A DNA stretch of 64,000 bases from Mycolicibacterium sp. TY81 (lineage in GTDB: Bacteria > Actinomycetota > Actinomycetes > Mycobacteriales > Mycobacteriaceae): positions 620,001-684,000 of the forward strand of contig NZ_AP023362.1 of assembly GCF_018326285.1 (NCBI RefSeq). The letters run 5' to 3'. Made by a program: the position numbers and the translations under genes. Of the stretch, positions 36,488 through 44,653 are shown piece after piece. The notes beneath the pieces were generated by a model. That model did not search any database and was not told the DNA's origin. It saw nothing but the letters and a program-made list of their open reading frames with translations. Within the stretch, counting starts at the first letter, position 1. Every line of letters begins with the position of its first letter.

Positions 36488-37033
36488 TTAGCACCTCGTC
36501 TTTGTACCCAGCAACGTTGGATCAGGTGCCGGCTCTTGATCGCCGCCCTCGTCCCACCGCCGGCAGTAGGGACACCATGGGCGTAGGCGATGGTGCTGCC
36601 ACGCCGTGTAGATGAGCGCGAACGTCCAGATGTCACCTGAGACGAAATATGCGCGCGGGACGGAGCCATCAGAAGCGACATCGAAAATTGCTGGGCTGCC
36701 AATCAATACGACCATGACGAGCGTACCGAGCACGGTTACCGAGAAGTGGAAGAACCGCAGTGACCATCGACGGCGTTGGGCGAGGCCGGGCGCATCAGCC
36801 GGAACGTCGTCCATGCACTGTGCGCAGAGGCGACCCCTATGACGATGAAAAAGTGCCGTGCCCCAGCACGCCAGCAGGACAAGGGCCACCAACGTGTTCA
36901 CGCCGGTAAGCAGGCCGAACCACGAAGCCACTCGTATGGGTACTGCTACCGCGAGTACATAGATCAGTGCATGTGCCAGTGCCGATTGCACCCGCGACGC
37001 TCGTGATTCGTCTCCGAAATCTGCTGCCTTCAT
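36488..37033 (-). CDS. Small multi-pass membrane protein with CxxC pairs
   Basis: The 181-aa protein has about four hydrophobic segments (near residues 20-40, 45-60, 95-115 and 135-150) and two CxxC pairs (LCAQCMDD near residue 70 and PWCPYCRRWD near 155) that could bind metal or form disulfides. I do not recognise the family and propose no function. The start is ATG 37033 with only a weak ribosome-binding site. A perfect PafBC-type promoter lies 50-75 bases upstream on the same strand, immediately next to the left end of the second IS256-family element. Confidence 0.65.
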   Translation of the reverse strand: MKAADFGDESRASRVQSALAHALIYVLAVAVPIRVASWFGLLTGVNTLVALVLLACWGTALFHRHRGRLCAQCMDDVPADAPGLAQRRRWSLRFFHFSVTVLGTLVMVVLIGSPAIFDVASDGSVPRAYFVSGDIWTFALIYTAWQHHRLRPWCPYCRRWDEGGDQEPAPDPTLLGTKTRC

Positions 37034-37084
37034 AGTTGCATCCAGTCATCTGGCGCCTTTCGGCGCGGCTAATGAGAACTGGAC

Positions 37085-37107
37085 AACGTATCGGCGACCA
37101 CCGACAT
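37085..37107 (-). promoter_or_regulatory. PafBC-type promoter (minus strand), abutted by an IS element
   Basis: On the minus strand ATGTCGGTG (37107-37099), 8-base spacer and TACGTT (37090-37085): eight of nine box positions and the full TANNNT hexamer match. It points at the membrane-protein gene starting at 37033. The 9-base box is exactly the left target duplication of IS256 copy 2, so the insertion kept the box intact but replaced everything upstream of it. Confidence 0.65.
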
Positions 37108-38595
37108 GAGCAATGATCAGAACCTGTGGATGAGCCTTGGTAGGGCGGCGTGAATGTGGGCGCGCCTTCCCGGGGATGATCACAAGTCCAGTTCGTTTCT
37201 GATCAAGACCGGCGTTGGCGCGCTGGTTGGGAAGGCACGCCCGTGCTCACCGTAGTTCACGATGTCGCGCAGGCCAACGACACCCGCAGCGGTGCCGGTC
37301 GGTCGTTGTTGGATGAGATTGTCCGCGACGGTGCCCGGCAGATGCTGGCCGCCGCTTTGCAGGCCGAGGTCGCCGCCTATGTCGACCAGTTCGTCGATCA
37401 GGTCGACGAGAATGGGCACCGGCTGGTGGTCCGCAACGGCCACCACAACGTCCGGGAGGTGCTCACCGGCGCTGGGGCGATCGAGGTGAAGGCGCCGCGG
37501 GTCAACGACAAACGGGTCGATCCGGAAACCGGTGAGCGGCAACGATTCTCGTCGAAGATACTGCCGGCGTGGGCGCGTAAGTCCCCGCAGATGGCCGAGG
37601 TGCTGCCGTTGCTGTACCTGCATGGCCTGTCCAGCAGCGACTTCGGTCCGGCGTTGGAGCAGTTCCTCGGCTCGGGGGCGGGGCTCTCGGCTCCGGCGAT
37701 CACCCGACTGACCGCGCAGTGGCAGGACGAGGCCGCCGCGTTCGGCCGCCGGGACCTGTCGGGCACCGATTATGTGTACCTGTGGGTGGACGGCATCCAT
37801 CTCAAGGTCCGCCTGGAGCAGGACAAACTGTGCCTGCTGGTGATGCTGGGGGTGCGCGCCGACGGCCGCAAGGAACTGGTCGCGCTGACCGACGGGTACC
37901 GCGAATCAGCGGACTCGTGGGCGGATCTGCTGCGGGACTGCCGGCGCCGTGGCATGCGCGCCCCGGTGCTCGCGGTCGGGGACGGTGCTCTGGGGTTCTG
38001 GAAAGCGGTCCGTGAGGTGTTCCCCGATACCCGTGAGCAGCGGTGCTGGTTTCACAAGCAGGCCAATGTCCTTGCCGCACTACCGAAGTCGGCGCATCCG
38101 GGGGCGATCGCGGCGATGCGGGAAATCGCGGGCGCCGAGGACATCGACCACGCGCAGGTCGCGGTCAAAGCCTTCGAACTGGACTACGGCGCCAAGTTCC
38201 CCAAGGCCGTGGCCAAGATCGTTGACGACCTCGATGTGCTGCTGGAGTTCTACCACTATCCCGCCGAGCACTGGGTACATCTGCGCACCACCAATCCGAT
38301 CGAGTCGACCTTCGCCACGGTCCGGTTGCGCACCAAGGTCACCAAGGGGCCGGGTTCCCGCGCGGCGGGTATCGCCATGGCCTACAAGCTCATTGACGCC
38401 GCACAAGCCCGCTGGCGGGCGGTGAACGCCCCGCACCTGGTCGCCCTGGTCCGGGCCGGAGCGGTGTTCCACAAAGGCAAACTGCTCGAACGACCCGTCG
38501 ACATCACCCCACCCGAACCGGCCGACAACCCGGCCACCCCGACCGGAACGGAGGTCGCCTGAAAAACACCAATCCACAGGTATTGACAATTACTC
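37108..38595 (+). mobile_element. IS256-family insertion sequence, copy 2 (intact)
   Basis: The 1,488-bp element starts GAGCAATGATCAG and ends CCACAGGTATTGACAATTACTC, the same terminal repeats as copy 1. A 9-bp target duplication CACCGACAT lies at 37099-37107 and 38596-38604. The two copies have different target duplications, so they inserted independently and do not form a composite transposon. It separates two divergent PafBC-type promoters that would otherwise lie about 40 bases apart. Confidence 0.92.
37243..38562 (+). CDS. IS256-family transposase
   Basis: The 439-aa protein starts at GTG 37243. It has the mutator-type transposase organisation: RSLLDEIVRDGARQML near the N-terminus, APRVNDKRVDPETGERQRF, YVYLWVDGIHLKVRLE (first catalytic Asp), AVGDGALGFWKA (second Asp), CWFHKQANVL, and TNPIESTFATVRLRTKV (catalytic Glu). 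Length is normal for the family and the frame is intact, so this copy may be active and could supply transposase to copy 1. It catalyses cut-and-paste or copy-out movement between the two terminal repeats. Confidence 0.93.
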   Translation: MLTVVHDVAQANDTRSGAGRSLLDEIVRDGARQMLAAALQAEVAAYVDQFVDQVDENGHRLVVRNGHHNVREVLTGAGAIEVKAPRVNDKRVDPETGERQRFSSKILPAWARKSPQMAEVLPLLYLHGLSSSDFGPALEQFLGSGAGLSAPAITRLTAQWQDEAAAFGRRDLSGTDYVYLWVDGIHLKVRLEQDKLCLLVMLGVRADGRKELVALTDGYRESADSWADLLRDCRRRGMRAPVLAVGDGALGFWKAVREVFPDTREQRCWFHKQANVLAALPKSAHPGAIAAMREIAGAEDIDHAQVAVKAFELDYGAKFPKAVAKIVDDLDVLLEFYHYPAEHWVHLRTTNPIESTFATVRLRTKVTKGPGSRAAGIAMAYKLIDAAQARWRAVNAPHLVALVRAGAVFHKGKLLERPVDITPPEPADNPATPTGTEVA

Positions 38596-38644
38596 CACCG
38601 ACATGTTGAGGGTGCCTCGTCGGCCGAAGCAAAGCCGCCCGAAC

Positions 38645-38667
38645 TTGTCGGTGGCCTCTGCCAATCT
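38645..38667 (+). promoter_or_regulatory. PafBC-type promoter before the DUF732/RNase H genes
   Basis: TTGTCGGTG (38645-38653), 8-base spacer, CAATCT (38662-38667), then GTAGGGCTC. The box is perfect; the -10 keeps A at position 2 and T at position 6. The downstream start codon is at 38716, behind GAGGGACGGAG. Confidence 0.6.
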
Positions 38668-38715
38668 GTAGGGCTCGCAGGAAGCGGGCATTTCCTCAGA
38701 GGGACGGAGAGCCCG

Positions 38716-39078
38716 ATGACCACTCAATTCAACCGCGGCTGCGCGTCGCTCCTGGCCGGCTTCATGGTGCTGACGGGGCTCATGGGCGCCGCACCGGCTC
38801 ACGCCGACCAGTACGACTTCGTCGTGTACTTGGACAACAACGGCGTGTACTACTCGTCGGTGTCCGGGGTCATCGACGCAGGCAAGATGGCCTGCCGGAT
38901 CTTGCGTTCCGGTGGTGGCGTGCCTGGGGCGATGGGTTTCCTGGCACGAGCGGGCTATGAGCGCTACGAGGCCGCGACCATCATCGTCGCCGCTGTCGAC
39001 GACATGTGCCCCGACACGGAACCTGTGATCGACGCCTTCCTGAACCAGACTGCGGGCAGCAAAGGCGTGCTGGCATGA
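38716..39078 (+). CDS. Secreted DUF732-type protein
   Basis: The 120-aa protein has a signal peptide (residues 1-31, hydrophobic core LLAGFMVLTGLMG, cleavage near AHA-DQ). The mature part with VYLDNNGVYYSS, two cysteines (MACRIL and DDMCPD) and the GY.RYEAATIIVAAV helix resembles the small DUF732 proteins common in mycobacteria, whose function is unknown. The ribosome-binding site GAGGGACGGAG precedes ATG 38716. Its stop overlaps the next gene (ATGA), so the two are probably co-translated from the PafBC-type promoter at 38645. Confidence 0.75.
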   Translation: MTTQFNRGCASLLAGFMVLTGLMGAAPAHADQYDFVVYLDNNGVYYSSVSGVIDAGKMACRILRSGGGVPGAMGFLARAGYERYEAATIIVAAVDDMCPDTEPVIDAFLNQTAGSKGVLA

Positions 39079-40061
39079 CGGTCGATCGCCTCAATTCGCG
39101 GTGCGAGTCCGGGACTCCGCTGCCGCGGCCGCGCTCCCGGCGCGTCGACCTCGCCTTCGCGCAGCCGCGACCAGTTGGATCGATCGTGATCGATGTGGCG
39201 GAATCACACCTCGGTTACTGCTACGCCGCAGTCAGCGCGGAGAGATCATGGTCGGGTGTCGTCGCAGCGCCGAACGCCGAGGTCGCGGTGCTCAATGCGA
39301 TCGATGAAATCTGTGCCGGGCGTCCCTACGACCAACGCATCCGGTTCGTTGCCTGCGTGGGCAGCGGTAGTCCGTTGTGGCGTTATGCCGGCCAGATCGC
39401 TGCTGCTGCAACGGATTGGTGGATCGAGCGTCCCGCCTGCGCAGACAAATCACTTGTTGAACGCGCGGCCGCTGAATTGGAAAATGCCCGGCTGTCGTTG
39501 CCTCCGCTTCCCGTGGACCGTGGTCCCATCACTGTCGCCACCGATGGCTCGATACGGCGCCGGCACGCCGGCTTCGGTTGGCTGGCTTCCTCTGGCGAGC
39601 ACGGACTTGACGGCTTCGTCGCGTCATCGAAGCGAGTTGGCGCCAACCCCGTGCTGGTGGCCGAACTGTGCGCGATCGGCAGTGCGGTGGGCGGACTACC
39701 GCGTCATCGTCTGACGGTGCTGTCTGACAGCCGAGCCGCGGTCGCTATGGTGAATCGTTGGAGGCGGGGAGATTTCGTCCTGCCTGCGGGGTACCCGATG
39801 TCAGAGTCCGGGTCCGATCTGAACCTGGTCGCTGTGCAACGTCGGATTCACGCCGAACGGAGCCGGATCAGGCTGCGTTGGGTACGCGGCCATCGCGGAG
39901 AGCCCCTGAACGAGGGCGCCGATGCACTGGCACGTCTGGCGTCACGTTATCGACGAGGCGATCGAGATTTGACCGAGGACGAGTATCGCTGCCGTGCAGC
40001 GGGGATCGCCAAGGGCTTCGCTGCGGCGTATCGGCGGGCCAACCAGGCGGGCAGCCCTTGA
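39075..40061 (+). CDS. RNase HI-fold protein
   Basis: The 328-aa protein starts at ATG 39075, overlapping the preceding stop. The C-terminal part carries the four acidic residues of RNase HI in order: ATDGSIRR (Asp, near residue 158), VLVAELCAIG (Glu, near 196), VLSDSRAAV (Asp, near 218) and LNEGADALARLA (Asp, near 282). WVRGHRG just before the last motif supplies the usual histidine loop. These enzymes cut RNA in RNA:DNA hybrids. The N-terminal 150 residues look like a second, degenerate RNase H-like fold or an accessory domain and are unassigned. A PafBC-type promoter for the operon would suit a DNA-damage role; this is inference. Confidence 0.78.
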   Translation: MTVDRLNSRCESGTPLPRPRSRRVDLAFAQPRPVGSIVIDVAESHLGYCYAAVSAERSWSGVVAAPNAEVAVLNAIDEICAGRPYDQRIRFVACVGSGSPLWRYAGQIAAAATDWWIERPACADKSLVERAAAELENARLSLPPLPVDRGPITVATDGSIRRRHAGFGWLASSGEHGLDGFVASSKRVGANPVLVAELCAIGSAVGGLPRHRLTVLSDSRAAVAMVNRWRRGDFVLPAGYPMSESGSDLNLVAVQRRIHAERSRIRLRWVRGHRGEPLNEGADALARLASRYRRGDRDLTEDEYRCRAAGIAKGFAAAYRRANQAGSP

Positions 40062-40100
40062 TGCGCAGCCATCTACGGGACGAGGTGCGATGATCAGCCT

Positions 40101-41048
40101 GTGACCGGCTACGACATCATCGGCGACATCCATGGTTGCGCCGATCCGCTGGAATCGCTGCTCGATGCCATGGGCTATCGCCACACTGTCGGCGCCTATC
40201 GGCACCCGACCCGCCAAGCGGTGTTCGTCGGCGATCTGGTCGACCGTGGCCCGCAGCAGCTACGCGTCCTGGAAATCGTCAAGGCCATGGTCGATGCCGG
40301 CAGTGCGCAGATCACCATGGGCAACCATGAGTTCAATGCGATCTGTTACAGCATCCCTGGTCCGGACGGGGACTACCTGCGCCGGCACTCGGACAAGAAC
40401 GCCCATCAGCACCGCGCGTTCTTGGAGCAGTTGACTGCTGAGCAGCAGCGGTACTACCTGGACTGGTTCCGCAGCATTCCGCTGTGGCTGGACCTCGGCG
40501 GTGTACGGGTCGTGCATGCCTGCTGGCATGAGCCCTCGGTGAGAGTCGTTGAGCAGGAGCTAGGTTCGAATGTCTTTGGTGACGATGCGCAGTTCGCCGA
40601 TGCATCGACCAAGGGCCACCGGCTGTACGAAGCGATCGAGACGCTGATCAAAGGACCGGAGCTGAGCCTGACCGACCACGGCCAGCTGTCGTATCTCGAC
40701 AAGGACGGTCATGTGCGCGAACAGGCGCGCCTGCGGTGGTGGAGCACCGGTTCCACCCTGAACGAGTTGGCCGAGATGACAAGCACTTTCACCACGCCGG
40801 ACGGAGCGCCTTATCCCGAGCTGCCGGCACTGTCAATTACCACTGACGACCATGTCTACCGAGGCGATGTGCCCGTTGTGTACGGCCACTATTGGCGAAC
40901 GGGCGCGCCCGAGCACGGCCTGGATTGGACCGACCGCACGGCGTGCGTGGACTTCAGCGCGGTCAAGGGCGGCGCATTGACGGCGTACCGGTGGTCAGGG
41001 GAATCGACTGTGCGGGTGGAGAATTACCTGCAAATCGCCGCTGTTTGA
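40101..41048 (+). CDS. Calcineurin-like metallophosphoesterase
   Basis: The 315-aa protein begins GYDIIGDIHGCADPLESLL and continues with VFVGDLVDRGP and MGNHEFNAI, the GDxHG, GDxVDRG and GNHE metal-binding motifs of the phosphoprotein phosphatase/ApaH class. Further histidines in HACWHEPS and YGHYWR complete the site. It probably hydrolyses a phosphoester or dinucleoside polyphosphate; the substrate cannot be read from sequence. The start is GTG 40101, 39 bases after the RNase H-like gene, with no clear independent promoter, so it may belong to the same unit. The soluble protein is of ordinary length for the family. Confidence 0.88.
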   Translation: MTGYDIIGDIHGCADPLESLLDAMGYRHTVGAYRHPTRQAVFVGDLVDRGPQQLRVLEIVKAMVDAGSAQITMGNHEFNAICYSIPGPDGDYLRRHSDKNAHQHRAFLEQLTAEQQRYYLDWFRSIPLWLDLGGVRVVHACWHEPSVRVVEQELGSNVFGDDAQFADASTKGHRLYEAIETLIKGPELSLTDHGQLSYLDKDGHVREQARLRWWSTGSTLNELAEMTSTFTTPDGAPYPELPALSITTDDHVYRGDVPVVYGHYWRTGAPEHGLDWTDRTACVDFSAVKGGALTAYRWSGESTVRVENYLQIAAV

Positions 41049-41141
41049 GACTGAACCTGTATGTCAATTTCCCGCTGATTTGAGCGACAAGCTCGCGCTG
41101 GACCTCATTGTGGCGGTGGCCTCGCGGTCGGGCTCTGCTAC

Positions 41142-41164
41142 TTGTCGGTGGTCGGTGTCATTCT
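41142..41164 (+). promoter_or_regulatory. PafBC-type promoter before the DUF2510 gene
   Basis: TTGTCGGTG (41142-41150), 8-base spacer, CATTCT (41159-41164), then GTTCGGCTTGCTTGAA, which is close to the sequence following the drmD promoter. The start codon of the membrane-protein gene is at 41200. Confidence 0.6.
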
Positions 41165-41199
41165 GTTCGGCTTGCTTGAAATGGGCCGAGAGGACCGAC

Positions 41200-41820
41200 A
41201 TGCCGAATCACAACTACCCAATCCCAGCGCCGGGTTGGTACCAAGACCCGAGCGGCCAGCCCGGCCAGCGCTACCACGACGGCCGACGTTGGACTGAGCA
41301 CTTCGTGCCCAGCGCGCCCGCGACGCCGGCACCCGCGGTCGCTGTCGCAGTATCAACCGGCGGCGGTCCCAACCATGCGCTGCACGCCATTCTGACCTTC
41401 CTGTCTTGTGGGCTGTGGCTGCCGGTTTGGATCCTGGTCGCGATCTTCGGCGGTAGTTCGTCCTCATCGGTCGCTATTGCGAACGGAGGTAATGGTCTTG
41501 GCGCCATGGCCCGGACCCACAGACGTTCCGGGATCGGAGTGGCAGCCGTCTTCGGCGGGCTGTTCCTGCTTGGACTGGCTCACGAGCATCCGTGGCTGTA
41601 CGTCGTGCTGATCGCCTTCGCGGTGCTTTCAGCGTTCGCTGCCTGGACGCTCAAGTCGGCCCAGACGCGTGACGCTGAGCTGCGCCGGGAACAGTTCGAG
41701 CGCGACATGATCGCCAACCGCGCCGACCGCGAGGACCGGTTCTACGTCCAGGGCGATCCGCGCGGCACCTACGGGGGCTATATGCCTCCCGAGTTCCCGA
41801 AGGACAACGGAAATACATGA
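41200..41820 (+). CDS. DUF2510-domain membrane protein
   Basis: The 206-aa protein starts at ATG 41200; a longer in-frame reading from 41080 would begin upstream of the promoter. Residues 8-35 (PAPGWYQDPSGQPGQRYHDGRRWTEHF) are a DUF2510 domain, a short actinobacterial module with conserved tryptophans. A glycine/alanine-rich linker and two or three hydrophobic segments follow (near residues 55-80 and 105-140), then a charged cytoplasmic tail with a heptad-like ELRREQFERDM helix. DUF2510 proteins are common in actinobacteria and of unknown function. Confidence 0.8.
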   Translation: MPNHNYPIPAPGWYQDPSGQPGQRYHDGRRWTEHFVPSAPATPAPAVAVAVSTGGGPNHALHAILTFLSCGLWLPVWILVAIFGGSSSSSVAIANGGNGLGAMARTHRRSGIGVAAVFGGLFLLGLAHEHPWLYVVLIAFAVLSAFAAWTLKSAQTRDAELRREQFERDMIANRADREDRFYVQGDPRGTYGGYMPPEFPKDNGNT

Positions 41821-41925
41821 CATGCAACGTGATTGCCTTTTTCGCCGCCACTCTGTGGTCGGTGAGCTGAGGTGAAGAGTTCTTCAGTCACAGGTGATGT
41901 CAATGCGTTGTGCCACGATGGCTGC

Positions 41926-42945
41926 ATGCCGTCCACCAACTGGTTTGAGCGTCTCACCGGCTTCACTGAGGTTGACTACGAAAGCACCTGCTCGCGTCTG
42001 AGTGTCGACGGCAACCAGCTCGTCTCCTTGGTGAACGGCGCGAGGTACGGCACCGGGACGCTGCGGACTCCGACCTTGGCGGAGTTGCGAGCGACGGTCA
42101 CCATTTCGGACCGCGGTCGTACCACCGTCACGTGCACGGTCGGCGACGTCGGCGCGATGCACGGCGAGCCGGAGTTCGAGGGCGCGCTGTTCCAGGTGGC
42201 CTCGCAGTTCAATCTGCTGGAGATGACGCACTACACCGTCACTCCCGAGGACGGCGTCACCCGCTACGCCCACGATCACACGCAAGGCCCCGCGTGTGCG
42301 ATCGCGGCCGGCGCCGGGACCATCTACCGGAACTACTTCGCTCCCGTGAACGGAGTGCCCGGGCAGACCGCGGATCGTCAGCTGAACATGCTTGAGCGAC
42401 TCGGGCTTTCGCTGTCCACGCACCTCGGGCGGCCCATTTCGTCGCTATGGCGGATGGAGAATGGTTACGCGTTGTGCACAGCCGATGGGCTGGCCGCGAT
42501 CAGCGACTACCTCGCCGCAGCATCTCCTCAGACTCGTGACTCCTTGGCGGGTGAGCTGGCGATCGGTCTGCACCTTGGTGTGGAGGTCACGGGGGTCGAG
42601 CCGCTCCCGCGACAGGCCGTGTCGCAGGCGTACTGCTCGGCGTTGCCTGTTGCCTATTCGGATGTGCCGCAACGGTACTGGGAGGGATTTGCTCGCCTGG
42701 TCCTGGACTCTGCCTATGAAGCAACTCTGCTGGCGGCTGCCGAATCAGCGGCCAACGGTTGGTCGAACATCGTTCTGCTCACGCGGTTGGGCGGGGGAGT
42801 GTTCGGCAACGACGACGAGTGGATCGACACCGCCATCCTCAGGGCGCTGAAGATCGTGGAGTGCGCTGGCCTCGACGTACGCCTGGTGAGCTACGGCAGT
42901 GTCCACCCCAATATGCGTGGCATCGCCGACCGCTGGGCCAGGTAG
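41926..42945 (+). CDS. Conserved hypothetical protein
   Basis: The 339-aa product starts at ATG 41926; an in-frame GTG at 41872 would add 18 unconvincing residues. I do not recognise the family. The C-terminal 60 residues (IVLLTRLGGGVFGNDDEWIDTAILRALK, then LDVRLVSYGSV) have a glycine-rich loop reminiscent of macro-type nucleotide-binding folds, but the likeness is weak. The N-terminal two thirds show no signature. There is no signal peptide or membrane helix. The gene stands alone between the DUF2510 gene and the convergent dehydrogenase gene. Confidence 0.65.
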   Translation: MPSTNWFERLTGFTEVDYESTCSRLSVDGNQLVSLVNGARYGTGTLRTPTLAELRATVTISDRGRTTVTCTVGDVGAMHGEPEFEGALFQVASQFNLLEMTHYTVTPEDGVTRYAHDHTQGPACAIAAGAGTIYRNYFAPVNGVPGQTADRQLNMLERLGLSLSTHLGRPISSLWRMENGYALCTADGLAAISDYLAAASPQTRDSLAGELAIGLHLGVEVTGVEPLPRQAVSQAYCSALPVAYSDVPQRYWEGFARLVLDSAYEATLLAAAESAANGWSNIVLLTRLGGGVFGNDDEWIDTAILRALKIVECAGLDVRLVSYGSVHPNMRGIADRWAR

Positions 42946-43143
42946 CCCGCTGATGGACGCCCTTGCGGCGTCGAGGTCCAGCAGGTCATCGTCCACCACT
43001 TCGGCGCCGCCCGCGGAGGGCTTTCCGCGCCATGGACGGCAGCCGTCACTCGATGTCCGGTGTTGAGCAGACGGTCGATACCCTCGGCGCGCCGGTCATT
43101 CCGGTTCCATCAGCGAGGAGAACCAGCGGCAAGACAGCGCCGT

Positions 43144-43845
43144 TCACCTCGACCGGGTGAAGGCCAGTTGTTCGACCGGCCCGGACAGCGCCGCTTTGAC
43201 CTGAACGGAGAGATCGTCGACCAGCACCTCGGCGGCGCCGGCTTCCAGTCCGTCGATGATGCGCCGGGCAACCTCGGCAGGCGCAAGCTTGGGTGCGTTG
43301 ATGCCGTCGGTCATATCGGTGTCGATGTATCCGACATGCACCCCGACCACCTGCGTGTGCTGCGGCTGCAGCTCCTGGCGCAGCGAGTTGGTGATCGACC
43401 AAATCGCGGCTTTCGAGGCGCCGTAGGCGCCGGCGCCGCCGAGCCACGACAACACCGAGTGCACGTTGACCAGGGCGCCGCCACCGTTGGCGGCGAGGAT
43501 AGGCGCGAAGGCGCGCGTCACCCGCAGTGGCCCAAACACGTTGGTGTCGAAGGTGTCGGTGATGTCGTCCCAGCTGCCGGTGAGCAGATCATCCAGATGG
43601 GAAACGCCGGCATTGTTGATCACGATGTCAACGTCAGTGGCAACATCCGCAAGTGCGGCAACTGAATCCGCGGAGCTGACTTCCAGGCCGTACGTGACCA
43701 CCTCGGGACGATCGTCGGTGAAATTGGTCCGTGCGGTGGAGTACACTTTGCGCGCGCCCCGGGCCAGCACCTCGTCGACCAGGGCTGCGCCCAGGCCCCG
43801 TCGACCACCCGTTACCAGAACCACCTTGCCTGCTACATCGGTCAT
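43144..43845 (-). CDS. Short-chain dehydrogenase/reductase
   Basis: The 233-aa protein is a classical SDR: VTGGRRGLGAALVDE (TGxxxGxG cofactor loop, residues 11-18), DIVINNAGVS (NNAG, near 75), NVHSVLSWLGGAGAYGASKAAI (catalytic Ser, and Tyr/Lys of YxxxK, near 127-144). The arginine-rich TGGRRG suggests NADP(H) use. It probably oxidises or reduces a small alcohol/carbonyl; the substrate is unknown. The start is ATG 43845 with an inverted repeat operator 23 bases upstream. Confidence 0.92.
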   Translation of the reverse strand: MTDVAGKVVLVTGGRRGLGAALVDEVLARGARKVYSTARTNFTDDRPEVVTYGLEVSSADSVAALADVATDVDIVINNAGVSHLDDLLTGSWDDITDTFDTNVFGPLRVTRAFAPILAANGGGALVNVHSVLSWLGGAGAYGASKAAIWSITNSLRQELQPQHTQVVGVHVGYIDTDMTDGINAPKLAPAEVARRIIDGLEAGAAEVLVDDLSVQVKAALSGPVEQLAFTRSR

Positions 43846-43867
43846 GTCTCGTTCCTTCCAGTCTGAA

Positions 43868-43881
43868 TAACGATCTCGTTA
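43868..43881. promoter_or_regulatory. Inverted-repeat operator upstream of the SDR gene
   Basis: TAACGATCTCGTTA, arms TAACGA/TCGTTA around a 2-base centre. The form is that of TetR-type operators, and it lies 23 bases upstream of the SDR start. No TetR gene is adjacent in this window, so the regulator would act from elsewhere. Confidence 0.5.
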
Positions 43882-44034
43882 CTGAGATAGAACCACCGAC
43901 GGCGGCGAGTGTGACCGCTGGCGATGTGTGGGGTTCATGACACGGGAGCTGGGGAATGGCTGCGTCGCTCGCGGCGTTCGACGGTGCCGCTACTCGCGGT
44001 AGGGGTCCACGGCGCTGAGGCGCGGCTCGCGTCG

Positions 44035-44490
44035 CTACGCCCGTGGCGTCGAGAATCGGCCGGGGGAGTGGATGGTCGCCGGCGGCCGCTGGAGCGCGGC
44101 GGACACCTGTGCGCTCACGACGCGCTTGAGCTCCGGTAAGTCCGCAGGTAGTCCTGGGGCAGTTCCCGTCTCAGCAAGGAGGACGACATCATTGGCAAGC
44201 CCGGGAACAGCGACAGAACCGACAGGGAGGAGGAGCGTGGCGGGGAGCAACGCGACTTCCATTTGATCGGGATACCGTGACGGCGGCCCGATGAACCGTC
44301 CGGTGATGGTCACGATGGCAACGACGCGTTCCGCCGTGAACTTCTCGGTGGCCACGCGTGGGTCAGCTGACGTGGGCATCACCCGGGACAAGGTGATCGC
44401 CGATGTCGCAGGTGCACCCGACAGACCTCGATAGGTAATGCCCGGTGTCGCAGGCAATTTGGCAAGGGTTTCGGCGATGTCAGCCGGCAC
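44035..44490 (-). CDS. ADP-ribosyltransferase-like protein of the type VII toxin locus
   Basis: The 151-aa protein starts at GTG 44490 with GGGAGG 5 bases upstream. It shows TYRGLSG (near residue 19, a possible first-strand Arg), LSRVMPTSADPRVATEKF (near 34-51, possible STS-like segment) and SRYPDQMEVALLPAT (near 70-84, with the Glu). The order R-S-E is that of arginine-type mono-ADP-ribosyltransferases, which can be toxin domains. The family assignment is my motif reading and uncertain. It has no signal or WXG domain of its own, so it may be an orphan toxin tip or a chromosomal ART-like protein. Confidence 0.45.
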   Translation of the reverse strand: MPADIAETLAKLPATPGITYRGLSGAPATSAITLSRVMPTSADPRVATEKFTAERVVAIVTITGRFIGPPSRYPDQMEVALLPATLLLPVGSVAVPGLANDVVLLAETGTAPGLPADLPELKRVVSAQVSAALQRPPATIHSPGRFSTPRA

Positions 44491-44653
44491 GCTGGCCTCC
44501 CTTCAAATGGTTTCGTGGTCACACTTCTGCGCACGCCTGGCACCTTCAGCGTGGAGGGCGGCGGAGCGTTCTCGGAGCGCAGTTCCTCTGGCGTTCCGTC
44601 GAACAGCCGAGATTCCGACGTGTCGAATGGAAATCGAGCTTCCGTTCGTCGCA

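Noticed and set aside
33766..38595. Composite transposon formed by the two IS256-family copies
   Set aside because: Each copy has its own complete, different 9-bp target duplication, so they inserted independently.
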